This document shows, piece by piece, positions 17,195 to 26,400 of a stretch of DNA of 64,000 bases; the first letter of the stretch is position 1; the number at the start of each line of letters is the position of its first letter. The position numbers and the translations under genes were made by a program. The stretch is from positions 62,001-126,000 of the forward strand of contig JAXLUJ010000002.1 in NCBI GenBank assembly GCA_046329575.1. Reading direction: 5' to 3'. The stretch comes from UBA1941 sp046329575 (GTDB lineage Bacteria; Bacteroidota; Bacteroidia; Chitinophagales; LD1). The notes below the pieces were generated by a model. That model was not told the DNA's origin and did not search any database. It saw only the letters and a program-made list of their open reading frames with translations.

Positions 17195-19105
17195 ATGAAA
17201 AATCTAACCACCATCATATTCGCACTTCTTCTTTCCATGGCAGCATCGGCCTGCGGTTGGAAACAGCAACTTAAAATGGCTGATAAAGAAATGGCGAAGA
17301 AGTATTTTGCAAATGCGGCCGACCGATACGAACATTTGCTGCGCGATTCCACAAAGATGAAATTGCCGCACGATTCTATTGCGGCCATTCATGCCCACTT
17401 AGCGTATGCCTATCAGAAAATGGAATATAACTCCAAAGCGGAAACGCATTATGCAGAAGTGGTGAAGTCGGGAAAGGCTGATGCGGCTATCATTTTCGAT
17501 TATGCACGTTGCCTTCAGGCCATGGGGAAATATTCGCGCGCCAAAGTATTTTTCAATATGGTAGCCGAGAACAAAAGCATCAAATACCGCAATCCAAAAG
17601 CATTTGCCGATTTGTGCGACGCCATTGGCGATGAGGCTATGGCGGCTTATGAAAACTCGGGAGTGCGCTCTTCGTTCAATACCAATGCTGCCGAATTTGC
17701 ACCGGCCGTTTTTAAAGGTGGTTTAGTGATCACCTCCAATCGTTCCGAACGCTCGCGCCGCGCCAATCGCATTGAATGGAACCGCAGCTACTACACTGAT
17801 TTGTTTGAAGTAGCCACTGCCAATAATGGTTCAGCCGGCATGTATTACAAAATGCCTTATCCGCTCAATTCGAAGTACAACGATGCTGCGGCTTGTTTCA
17901 ATGCTGCTGGTGATGAAATTTTCTTTACGCGCAATAACCGCAAATGCAAAAAGCACGATTATCTGCAAATCCTGCATAGTAAATTTAACGGTACGTCCTG
18001 GAGCAAACCCGAAGTATTGAACTTCGAAACCAACGATTACAGCTACGCGCATCCGGCTCTTTCTGCCGATGGTAATACCCTTTATTTTTCTTCAAACATG
18101 CAAGGTAGCTTTGGTGGTATGGATATCTTCATGAGCCGCCGTAATGGCAGCATCTGGGAAACTCCGGTTAACGTTGGCGTGTCGGTCAACTCGTTCGGAA
18201 ATGAAACCTTCCCATCAGTTGGTCCCGATAGCACGCTGTATTTTACTTCCGACGGCCTTCCGGGCTATGGCGGTATGGATCTGTTTTCTGCGAAAGCCGA
18301 AAATGGAAAGTTTATTACTCCGGCTGTGAATCTTGGCCCGGGCATCAATTCGCGCTTCGATGATCTTTCGGCTGTTGTTCTCGGAAACAAATTGTACCTG
18401 GCCAGCAATCGCCAGGGCGATGATGATATTTATCGTTTCGAAACCAAACCCAAATTTTCAGGAACCGGAAATAATCCTGCTGAAAACCGGCCAATGCTAA
18501 AACAAGGTTTGGTAACCGATGCTAAAAGCAAAGCGCCCATTAGCGATGCCCGTCTGGAATTCATGCAACAATCGAACGCTATGAATGGAACCTTTGTTTA
18601 CAGCGATGGCAACGGTCGTTTTCAATATGCGCCAAACTCAGGTATAGCGCGGGCTTCAAAGGATGGCTACAAAGCCGTTACATTCGCTGCGGCCGATATG
18701 TTGAATGCCGACACTTTTTCAGTTCAATTGGAACCAGAGGTAAAAGAACCGGTTTTATTGGGCAGCGCGGTGTTGTACTTTGATGTGAATAAGGCCAGCT
18801 TGAGCCGCGAAAGCCTGGACAAACTGCAAGCGCTTTTGGCTGCCATTAAATCAAATGCTTCCAATATTGTAAATGTAAGCGGCTATGCCGATGAACGTGG
18901 AAACGAAACCTACAACTACGGCCTGGCGCTGCGCCGCGTGAAATCGGCTGTAGATTATTTACTGAGCCAGGAGGTAACGCAAACTAATATTCACTCCGCA
19001 TTTTTCGGCGCGGTGAAGTTAGATGATACCTGCCGCAAATCGGCCAAGTGCATGAACGAAACCAATCGCCAAAACCGCCGGGTGGAAGTGAAAGTGTTTA
19101 AATGA
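17195..19105 (+). CDS. OmpA-family lipoprotein with TPR and PD40 propeller (PorE-like)
   Basis: 636 residues. I place the start at ATG 17195 (MKNLTTIIFALLLSMAASAC) because it gives a lipoprotein-type signal ending at a Cys; a TTG at 17180 would add five residues. Residues ~25-150 are TPR-like (AKKYFANAADRYEHLLRD). Residues ~160-430 contain PD40/WD40-like propeller blades (ALSADGNTLYFSSNMQGSFG, YGGMDLF). A carboxypeptidase-regulatory-like domain lies at ~445-520. The C-terminal OmpA domain (VSGYADERGNETYNYGLALR) should bind peptidoglycan. Such proteins link T9SS outer-membrane parts to the cell wall. Last gene of the operon begun at 14252. Confidence 0.9.
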   Translation: MKNLTTIIFALLLSMAASACGWKQQLKMADKEMAKKYFANAADRYEHLLRDSTKMKLPHDSIAAIHAHLAYAYQKMEYNSKAETHYAEVVKSGKADAAIIFDYARCLQAMGKYSRAKVFFNMVAENKSIKYRNPKAFADLCDAIGDEAMAAYENSGVRSSFNTNAAEFAPAVFKGGLVITSNRSERSRRANRIEWNRSYYTDLFEVATANNGSAGMYYKMPYPLNSKYNDAAACFNAAGDEIFFTRNNRKCKKHDYLQILHSKFNGTSWSKPEVLNFETNDYSYAHPALSADGNTLYFSSNMQGSFGGMDIFMSRRNGSIWETPVNVGVSVNSFGNETFPSVGPDSTLYFTSDGLPGYGGMDLFSAKAENGKFITPAVNLGPGINSRFDDLSAVVLGNKLYLASNRQGDDDIYRFETKPKFSGTGNNPAENRPMLKQGLVTDAKSKAPISDARLEFMQQSNAMNGTFVYSDGNGRFQYAPNSGIARASKDGYKAVTFAAADMLNADTFSVQLEPEVKEPVLLGSAVLYFDVNKASLSRESLDKLQALLAAIKSNASNIVNVSGYADERGNETYNYGLALRRVKSAVDYLLSQEVTQTNIHSAFFGAVKLDDTCRKSAKCMNETNRQNRRVEVKVFK

Positions 19106-19202
19106 AATTTATTATTACAAATGGCAACTGGTGAATTAGAAAACCTAAACCATTTGTAATTCCTCATTCATCGTAATTCGTGATTTTTAATTTCTAATGG
19201 AT

Positions 19203-19425
19203 TATGGCGGATGCCGCGCTCTCCGCTGCAAGTCCTCAGGCCGCGGGAAGCCTAAAACCATTGCTGTGTAATTGTTCCAGGCGAATTACGAATTCAAAAT
19301 TACGAATTACGAAACCGGGTTTGGTCTTCCAGATCCTAATTTCATCCATAACGTAATTCGTAATTTTTCATTCGTAATTTCTTCGCTGCGGCCTTGCGGG
19401 CTTTTCGCTGCGATCGCTACCGCGG
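19203..19425 (+). repeat. About 224-bp intergenic element, copy 1
   Basis: Left arm TATGGCGGATGCCGCGCTC...GCAAGTCCTCAGGCCGC; inner inverted words AATTACGAATTACGAA and CGTAATTCGTAATT; right arm CTTCGCTGCGGCCTTGCGGG...GCGATCGCTACCGCG. The 38-base centre (about 19314-19351) is unrelated to those of the copies at 22090 and 29667. The element fills most of the gap between the OmpA gene and accB; bases 19106-19202 contain further GTAATTCGTGATT-like words. Confidence 0.88.
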
Positions 19426-19535
19426 GTAGCCTTCCAACCGTAATGGGTGTATATTGAGCTAATCGCCCTGGTGCCTTACTTCACTAATCACACCTTTTCT
19501 CCACCTTCCGGCCTCAAAATTTCAACGCCCTTATT

Positions 19536-19566
19536 CTTGTCCTATTCCCCTTTCTTTTTACATTCG
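19536..19566 (+). promoter_or_regulatory. Bacteroidota promoter for accBC
   Basis: CTTG at 19536-19539, then 19 bases, then TACATTCG at 19559-19566. This matches TTG-N19-TAnnTTTG with one mismatch in the -7 box. The accB start is 21 bases downstream. Confidence 0.75.
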
Positions 19567-19587
19567 GGTTTCCTTTAAAAGAAATCC

Positions 19588-20061
19588 ATGGACATTAAAC
19601 AAATACAAGAATTGGTGAAGCTGGTAACCAAATCCGGGATCAGTGAGTTATCAGTGAAAGAAGGCGACTTCGAAGTAACGGTAAAAACCGGTTCAGTGGT
19701 GATGCCACAACCGCAAATCACAGGCTTTGTGCAACAACAAGCGCCTGCTGTGCAACAAACCGCGGCTTCCGAAGCGCCAAAACAACAGAATGCTCCGGCT
19801 GCTGAAGCCAATGCCAATACTTTCGTTTTCAAATCGCCAATGATCGGAACGTTCTATCGCAAACCATCTCCCGATAAAGATGTATTCGTGAAAGTTGGCG
19901 ATACAATCAAAAAGGGCGATGTATTGTGCATTATCGAAGCCATGAAATTGTTCAACGAAATTGAATTTGATGGCGATGGCGGTAAAGTGGTGAAAATTCT
20001 GGCTGATGATGTATCGCCGGTAGAATACGATCAACCGTTGTTCCTGATCGAGAAGTCGTAG
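19588..20061 (+). CDS. accB: Biotin carboxyl carrier protein of acetyl-CoA carboxylase
   Basis: AccB carries the biotin that shuttles CO2 from biotin carboxylase to carboxyltransferase in malonyl-CoA synthesis. The 157-residue protein has the usual N-terminal helix region (MDIKQIQELVKLVTKSGI), a Gln/Ala/Pro-rich linker (~40-77), and a C-terminal lipoyl/biotinyl domain. The biotin attachment Lys is K120 in IIEAMKLFNEIE. Length is normal. accC starts 25 bases downstream, so the two form an operon under the promoter at 19536. The carboxyltransferase genes are not in this window. Confidence 0.97.
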   Translation: MDIKQIQELVKLVTKSGISELSVKEGDFEVTVKTGSVVMPQPQITGFVQQQAPAVQQTAASEAPKQQNAPAAEANANTFVFKSPMIGTFYRKPSPDKDVFVKVGDTIKKGDVLCIIEAMKLFNEIEFDGDGGKVVKILADDVSPVEYDQPLFLIEKS

Positions 20062-20086
20062 TTTCTTTCACGATTGAATTCATTCC

Positions 20087-21457
20087 ATGTTTAAAAAAAT
20101 TCTGATTGCCAATCGCGGTGAAATCGCGCTGCGTATTATTCGTACCTGTAAGGAAATGGGAATTAAAACCGTGGCCGTGTATTCTACTGCCGACCGCGAT
20201 AGTCTTCATGTACGCTTTGCCGATGAGGCCGTTTGTATTGGTCCGCCACGCGGTAAGGAATCTTACCTGAATATGCAAAACATCATTGCCGCAGTAGAAC
20301 TCACCGGCGCTGATGCGGTGCATCCGGGTTATGGCTTTCTTGCCGAAAATGCCGAATTCGCAGATTTGTGTACCAAGTACAATGTAAAGTTCATTGGCCC
20401 TCTTGCCTCTCAAATTCGCGCCATGGGCGATAAGATCACCGCTAAAGAAACCATGATCAATTCGGGTGTGCCTTGCATACCGGGCTCCGGCGGATTGGTG
20501 CCCGATGTGAATGAGGCGAAAAAGATTGCCAATAAAATGGGCTATCCGGTAATTATTAAAGCTACTGCAGGCGGCGGTGGAAAAGGGATGCGCATTGTAT
20601 GGTCAGAAAAAGAAATTGAAAAGGCTTACACCACCGCTCGTGCTGAAGCCGGCGCTTCGTTCAACAACGATGGCGTGTACATGGAAAAATTTATCGTAGA
20701 ACCGCACCATATCGAAATTCAGGTTGCCGGCGACCAGCAAGGCAGGGCAACCCACCTCAGCGAACGCGATTGCTCGGTGCAACGCCGCCACCAAAAACTA
20801 GTGGAAGAAGCGCCATCGCCTTTCATTAGCGCCGATGTTCGTGAAAAGATGGGCGAAGCGGCCGTACGCGCCTGCGAAGCCATTAAGTACGAAGGCGTAG
20901 GTACCATAGAATTTCTGGTTGATAAGGACCAGAATTTCTACTTCATGGAAATGAATACCCGTATTCAGGTGGAACATCCGGTTACGGAAGAAGTGATGGA
21001 TTTCGATTTGATCAAGGAACAAATTCTCATTGCCGCCGGAACCCCGATTTCCGGACGATTGTACTTTCCTGAGAAAATGCACGCAATTGAATGCCGCGTG
21101 AATGCTGAAGACCCGTTGAATAATTTTGCGCCTAGTCCGGGAAAGATTACTGCCTTACATACACCTAAGGGTTATGGCGTTCGTGTTGATACACACATTT
21201 ATGCCGGTTATACCATTCCGCCGTATTACGATTCGTTGTTGGCAAAGGTGATTTGCCGCGCTAAATCGCGCGAAGAGGCTATCGTGAAAATGGAACGCGC
21301 CATGAAGGAATTTATCATTGAAGGCGTAAAAACTACCATTCCATTCCACATTGCGCTGATGCGCAACGAAGCGTTCCGCAGTGGAAAGTATGATACCGGA
21401 TTGTTGGAGCGTTACGATTACGCCCAGGCTATTCGCGAACTCGATTTTGAGCCGTAA
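20087..21457 (+). CDS. accC: Biotin carboxylase subunit of acetyl-CoA carboxylase
   Basis: AccC is an ATP-grasp enzyme that carboxylates biotin on AccB using bicarbonate and ATP. The 456 residues are close to the usual length. The start FKKILIANRGEIALRIIRTC is diagnostic. The glycine-rich ATP loop KATAGGGGKGMRIV and the catalytic region FYFMEMNTRIQVEHPVTE are intact, and AIECRVNAEDP lies in the C-terminal domain. It follows accB closely. The convergent L,D-transpeptidase ends only two bases beyond its stop, and I see no terminator between them. Confidence 0.98.
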   Translation: MFKKILIANRGEIALRIIRTCKEMGIKTVAVYSTADRDSLHVRFADEAVCIGPPRGKESYLNMQNIIAAVELTGADAVHPGYGFLAENAEFADLCTKYNVKFIGPLASQIRAMGDKITAKETMINSGVPCIPGSGGLVPDVNEAKKIANKMGYPVIIKATAGGGGKGMRIVWSEKEIEKAYTTARAEAGASFNNDGVYMEKFIVEPHHIEIQVAGDQQGRATHLSERDCSVQRRHQKLVEEAPSPFISADVREKMGEAAVRACEAIKYEGVGTIEFLVDKDQNFYFMEMNTRIQVEHPVTEEVMDFDLIKEQILIAAGTPISGRLYFPEKMHAIECRVNAEDPLNNFAPSPGKITALHTPKGYGVRVDTHIYAGYTIPPYYDSLLAKVICRAKSREEAIVKMERAMKEFIIEGVKTTIPFHIALMRNEAFRSGKYDTGLLERYDYAQAIRELDFEP

Positions 21458-21459
21458 CA

Positions 21460-21972
21460 TTAGTGAACTATCACTACCGGAGCACCCACTTCAACATTTT
21501 TGTAGATCTCTTCTATATCGCTGTTACGAAGTGATATACAGCCCCATGTCCAGTTCTCGCCCCGGGTTACCCAACGGTCATCGGGTGTACCATGTATGCC
21601 GATTTCGCCGCCAATATCAGCTTGATGACCTATAGAACCGTTGCGTTTTCGTTGTTCGAACTTTTTCCAGGACTGAGCGTTCGGGTAGTCGATCCACAGA
21701 AATTTATGCCACGCTGCATGGGGATATTTGGCGCGGATATGGAATACGCCTTCCGGAGTACAACGGTCGCCCTGCTGCATTTTATCAGCAGTAGGATTGG
21801 TTCCAAAAACGCAGTAGTAGGATTTTAATGTCTGATTCCCCGTTCTTAATTCCAGCCGGTGCTCACTTTTAGAAATATATACCCAAACTTTTTTGGAGGC
21901 TGCGGAATTGGCTTCCGGTTTTCCAAAAACCACAGTGGGCAGAATCGACAGCCACATCAGCAAAGTGTACAT
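21460..21972 (-). CDS. L,D-transpeptidase family protein (YkuD domain)
   Basis: A periplasmic YkuD enzyme, probably acting on peptidoglycan cross-links or attaching proteins to the cell wall. The catalytic motif is present: HGTPDDRW followed by WTWGCISLRN, with Cys as the nucleophile and the Arg two residues after Ser-Leu. I prefer ATG 21972 (MYTLLMWLSILPTVVFG) because it starts directly at a signal peptide, giving 170 residues; the frame stays open to 22041, which would add a 23-residue tail unlikely in an exported protein. It is convergent with accC and flanked upstream by the ~224-bp repeat copy 2. Confidence 0.88.
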   Translation of the reverse strand: MYTLLMWLSILPTVVFGKPEANSAASKKVWVYISKSEHRLELRTGNQTLKSYYCVFGTNPTADKMQQGDRCTPEGVFHIRAKYPHAAWHKFLWIDYPNAQSWKKFEQRKRNGSIGHQADIGGEIGIHGTPDDRWVTRGENWTWGCISLRNSDIEEIYKNVEVGAPVVIVH

Positions 21973-22089
21973 GTGCTGATAACGTAAAATAAAAGCGGTT
22001 TGGTGTATAATGTGGCACTCTTTTTTTCGGGAAGAATTCAAGGGCGTATGAAATTTAGCATGAAGTAAAAACCGCTGAAGTGTGTGTAA

Positions 22090-22314
22090 CCGCGGCAGCG
22101 ATCGCAGCGGAAAGCCCGCAAGCCACAGCGAAAAAATTACGAATGAAAAATTACGAATTACGAAATCGAAATTCCCATTGCATTTAATGAACCAGCCACA
22201 TTCTTCGTAATTCGTAATTTGAAATTCGTAATTCGCCCGGAACGATTACACCGCAAAGGTTTTATAGCTTCCCGCGGCTGAGGACTTGCAGCGTAGAGCG
22301 CGGTTGCCGCCATA
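22090..22314 (-). repeat. About 224-bp intergenic element, copy 2 (inverted)
   Basis: Same architecture as copy 1 but on the opposite strand: arms with CGCTGCAAGTCCTCAGCCGC and GGGCTTTCCGCTGCGATCGC, and inner words AATTACGAATTACGAA and CGTAATTCGTAATT. The 41-base centre is unlike those of the other copies. It fills the gap between the L,D-transpeptidase and PorP genes. Confidence 0.88.
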
Positions 22315-22326
22315 AAAAATGAAGCG

Positions 22327-23400
22327 CTAAAATTTCGGACATGCTGTTTTTTTCTCGCGATGCGGATGCGGGAAATCGCCCACATGTACTAAAGAAATTT
22401 CGAGCCCGCCATTAAATTTCCCGGGCGTCGAAAGTTTTGAAAAAATCACATCATAGTTCACCAGCAACCGCGTTTTTTTGAATTGATAACCTACTATGGG
22501 CGATAAGGCATCTTTTACCCGATAATACAATCCGGCGTACAGCGTGGAATTGCTTTGCGGACGGTTTGCATCCTGTAATTTAAAAGCCCCCATAGTGCCA
22601 AAAACTACTTCATAGGCTTTCTTTTGATAGGTGAAATAGCCATTCAACAAAAAAGAAACGCTGCGGCTCCATTCGATTTCAGCCTTGGCCGAGGCCACAT
22701 ACCGAAACCCGAGTTGGTTTTGAGCGGTGTAGAATTGATCTTTCGGCCGGTTCAGGTGTAACATCGAAAAGGTGGTGCCCAGCAACAGTCGTTCGCTCAC
22801 TTTTGCATGAAAATTAAGCCCCGCGCCCATGTCGATTTGTGTAAACGAAGCCGTAGAAGGATTTTCGTAATTGGGCTGCGACATGCTAAAGCCTTCGTCG
22901 GCCACCCATTGGTTATTGAAATAGAATGGTTCAAAATCGACCGACTTCCTCACGTAGTTGCAAACATAACCCAGCGACAACACATAATGATGTTCCCGAT
23001 CGAAGGGCTGATGCCAGGCCACGCTGCCGCCAAAGCGCATATAGCCCAAACGGCCATCGCCGGCGCGGTCGTTGAGGAAATTCAAACCAATGCCCATCCA
23101 GCCGCGCTTCACCTTTTTTTCAAGAATCGAAAAATCGACATGGGCGGCCTGAGTGTGATAGTTGAATGTTTGCTGCGTAGCCCACGGCCATTGGTATTTG
23201 TAATTGCCGCCAATGCGATAGCTGCCGTCAAAATAACCCGTAGAAGCCGGCGACAATATCAATGGATTGGTAAAGAACTGCGTGAAATGCACGTCCTGTG
23301 CCACATTCCAAAACGGCACCAATAGCATAACCGCTATCCGAATAATCGGTATATGCTTTCTAAAGGCAACCGTCACGGCCGATGTGTAATTTGTACTCAT
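22327..23400 (-). CDS. PorP/SprF family T9SS outer-membrane protein (second copy)
   Basis: 357 residues. A hydrophobic signal segment (IIRIAVMLLVPFWNVAQ) leads into DVHFTQFFTNPLILSPASTG, the family signature (the first copy, at 16256, has YMLNNQSVYNPAFTGAS). The remainder alternates aromatic beta-strands expected of an outer-membrane barrel (YVLSLGYVCNYVRKS, LLLGTTFSMLHLN). Its ATG overlaps the stop codon of the upstream type B adhesin by 4 bases, so translation is probably coupled. It is presumably the attachment partner for that adhesin. The signal start could be a few residues downstream of the annotated ATG. Confidence 0.92.
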   Translation of the reverse strand: MSTNYTSAVTVAFRKHIPIIRIAVMLLVPFWNVAQDVHFTQFFTNPLILSPASTGYFDGSYRIGGNYKYQWPWATQQTFNYHTQAAHVDFSILEKKVKRGWMGIGLNFLNDRAGDGRLGYMRFGGSVAWHQPFDREHHYVLSLGYVCNYVRKSVDFEPFYFNNQWVADEGFSMSQPNYENPSTASFTQIDMGAGLNFHAKVSERLLLGTTFSMLHLNRPKDQFYTAQNQLGFRYVASAKAEIEWSRSVSFLLNGYFTYQKKAYEVVFGTMGAFKLQDANRPQSNSTLYAGLYYRVKDALSPIVGYQFKKTRLLVNYDVIFSKLSTPGKFNGGLEISLVHVGDFPHPHREKKTACPKF

Positions 23401-26400
23401 CGCAGCAGCGTTATGTTTCCTTTTAATGGCACATACTGTTTGTTAATCAGCCATGCATCAACGGTGTAAGTGTACACCTCCATTTCCTGCGGTTCGCCAT
23501 GGAATTTTCCATCCCAACCTTCTTTTTGGTCACTGCCTTCGTACACTAACTGTCCCCAACGGTTGTAAATTCTGAAATCGAGTTTCACAATACCACGCCC
23601 TTCTACAAAAACGCGGTCGTTAATGCCATCGCCATTGGGCGAAAATGCATTCGGCACACCAATCAACGCTTTGAAGTACACAAATACGCTGTCGCAAATC
23701 GTATCACGACATGGTGCGCCATCGTTATAAACTTCCAAACAAACCGTCATCCAACCAATCGTGTGATCGAAAGCATAGGTTGGTGAGGTTTCATTGGTTA
23801 CATGCCCGTCTTCGAAGGTCCATACCGATGTATTGAAGAACTGACTTTGATTCAGAAAGTCGATTGGTTTTTCGAACATAAAGGTATCGCCCGCAGTAGT
23901 GTAAGCGGCAATCGGTTGCGCATAAACCGTGAGTTTCTTTTCCAGCGTATCGAATACGTTGCAGGTAGAAGTATCGGTCATGCTTAATTGCACGGTATAA
24001 TCGCCAAAGTTCAGATAAGTATGTTGGGTAGAATAATGATGCGAACTATCGCCATCGCCAAATTGCCAAATGTATTGCGCCAGCGGATTGCTGTGATTGA
24101 TAAATGCGGCGGTTTGGCCCAGGCAGATGTCGGCAATGTCAAAATCAATAATGCTGTTGGGTTTCAGCACTACGGTTTTAGAAATGCTGTCGCGCGGGTG
24201 GCATCGGGTGGTATCTTCGGCCCAAAGCTGAATGGTATAAGAACCGGGGAGATGGTAGTGTTGCGAAGAGTTGGTGTCAGTAGAAGTATTACCATTGCCA
24301 TAGTTCCAGATGTAATGCGTGGCATTGGTGCTGGTGTTGATCAACACCACCGAAAGGTCAGAATCGCAGGCGTTCAGAATTTGAATATCAAAATTGGCGC
24401 GTGTAGAATCATCGATCACCACAATAGTTGCCGAATTCGAATCGCGGTTTACACAGGCGTTAGAATCAATAGAAATGCAGTACACCTGATACGTTCCGGT
24501 GGGAGAGAAGGTGTGCTGAACGGGGCTGCCACTAGAGGAATCGCCATCGGGGAAGAACCAATAATAGTGGGTAGTTAAAAGCGGCGATAGGCCGTAAAGC
24601 GTTGCGGTAAAAGGAACACAGCCGATGGTATCGGGCACGTCGATACTGGTGGAAAGTGGATTTAAACTGATAATTACTTGGGCGGTGTCGTAATTCTTGC
24701 AAATTTTTGTGGGATCGTAAAGAATATGTGTGATGGTATCGAAAGTTGGGGCAATGTAAGTATGAGTAACCGGGTTGGCCGTACTGGTGTAACCATCGCC
24801 AAAATTCCATGTTTCCCAAATTTCGGTGTTGTAGAACGACTGTACTTTTACGCGCACCGAGTCACAAAAGAAAAATTGGTTCACCGTAATGAAATCGGCA
24901 TCGGCAAAGGAGTCGATGGCAGTAACCGTAAAATAGGCCGTATCGTTGCGGTTACAACTTAAAGTGTCGTAAAGCACTACTGTAGCCACATAGGTACCGC
25001 CATGCAAATACACATGGGTTGGATTTTTCAGGTTTGAGGTATCGCCATCGCCAAAGCTCCAGTGGTATTGTGCTGCGGTAGTGTTATTGGTTACATTCCC
25101 AAAGTTGATGCTGAGCGGAATACAACCAACCGTATCTAAAGGATGAAGATTGATTTTAATTATTGGTGCAATGTAAACGGGCTTGGTGAAATCGGCTTGC
25201 AGATTGCATTTGGACGTATCGCTGATGGTGAGATGCACATTGTAAGTGCCGGAATTCACATAAGTTTTGGTTAAAGGCGGATGTTGCGCACTTTGAGTGG
25301 CATCGCCAAAGTCCCAATGGTAGGTGGAGCTTGGATAATCGGTACTGTTTAGTGTAATTTTTTTGGTATAGCAATCAACGGAAAGTGCCGGAGCAAAATT
25401 GGCAGAGATGCTGTCGTCGCGCACCCAAACGTCGATATAGGCGGTATCGCGTTCGTTACACGAATTAGGATCGATGCCAATCAGCATCACGTGATACGTG
25501 CCGGTATCGGTAAACGTATGTATCGGATTTTGTAAGGTGGAAGTGGAATTGTCGTCAAAGTCCCAATACATCGTGGCGCTGGTAGTACTGGTAGAAGTAA
25601 ACTGCACTGTAAGCGGAACGCAGCCTGTAGAGCGGGGATTGGCGTTTACCGCAAGTTTGGTGCCGGCCAAATTGAAAGCAATCTTCAAACCAAGCAAATT
25701 GCAATTCTGACTTTGGTTGGTGGGCGACCATACCCCTGGAGTAGTAGGTGTGAAGGAGTTGGCACCGCACCCAGCGCAGATGGCTTCGTAAATCACCCCG
25801 CGCGGATCAAACCGACTGGTGCCGCCATCTACATGTTCGTATCCGCCACCGCCAAAATAGCTGCCATACAACAGTGATTTTGCTTTTTTCTTCAGAACGA
25901 TGAAATAGAAATCAGTACCATCGGTATTAGACTTTAAAGCGTCGGCTGTTAAAGGCAATCCGCTCATATTCATGGTGAATCCGGGAAAGGTTCCCGAATT
26001 GTTAGTTCCCCAACCGGCCACATAGATATTGCCGCAGGTATCCACTAAAAACGCAGTAGGCGATATATTCGGACTCCCATCGCCATTACCAAAAACAGTA
26101 GAAAAAACATGGGCGGAAAGATTGGTTTCCAACTGCGCCACAAACTGTCCGCTATTAGGATTGGAATACACGCCCGAACTTACCGGATAACTTCCGGTGG
26201 TTTGGCCTACTACATACACACCGCCCTTATAATCAAGCTTTACAAAATAAGTTTGATCATTCCCTCCGGTTCCCAGAAAGGTAGATTGCTGCAAGCCTCC
26301 GCTGCTGTTCAAATGAAATAGAAAACCATCATATGCGCCACCCTGATAGGTGGGGTGAATCACTCCGCTTGTTGTTGGGAAATTACTGCTCATGGTGCCG

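Noticed and set aside
19952..20413. 153-codon open frame antisense to accB-accC
   Set aside because: It crosses two certain genes and the space between them and shows no protein-like motif.
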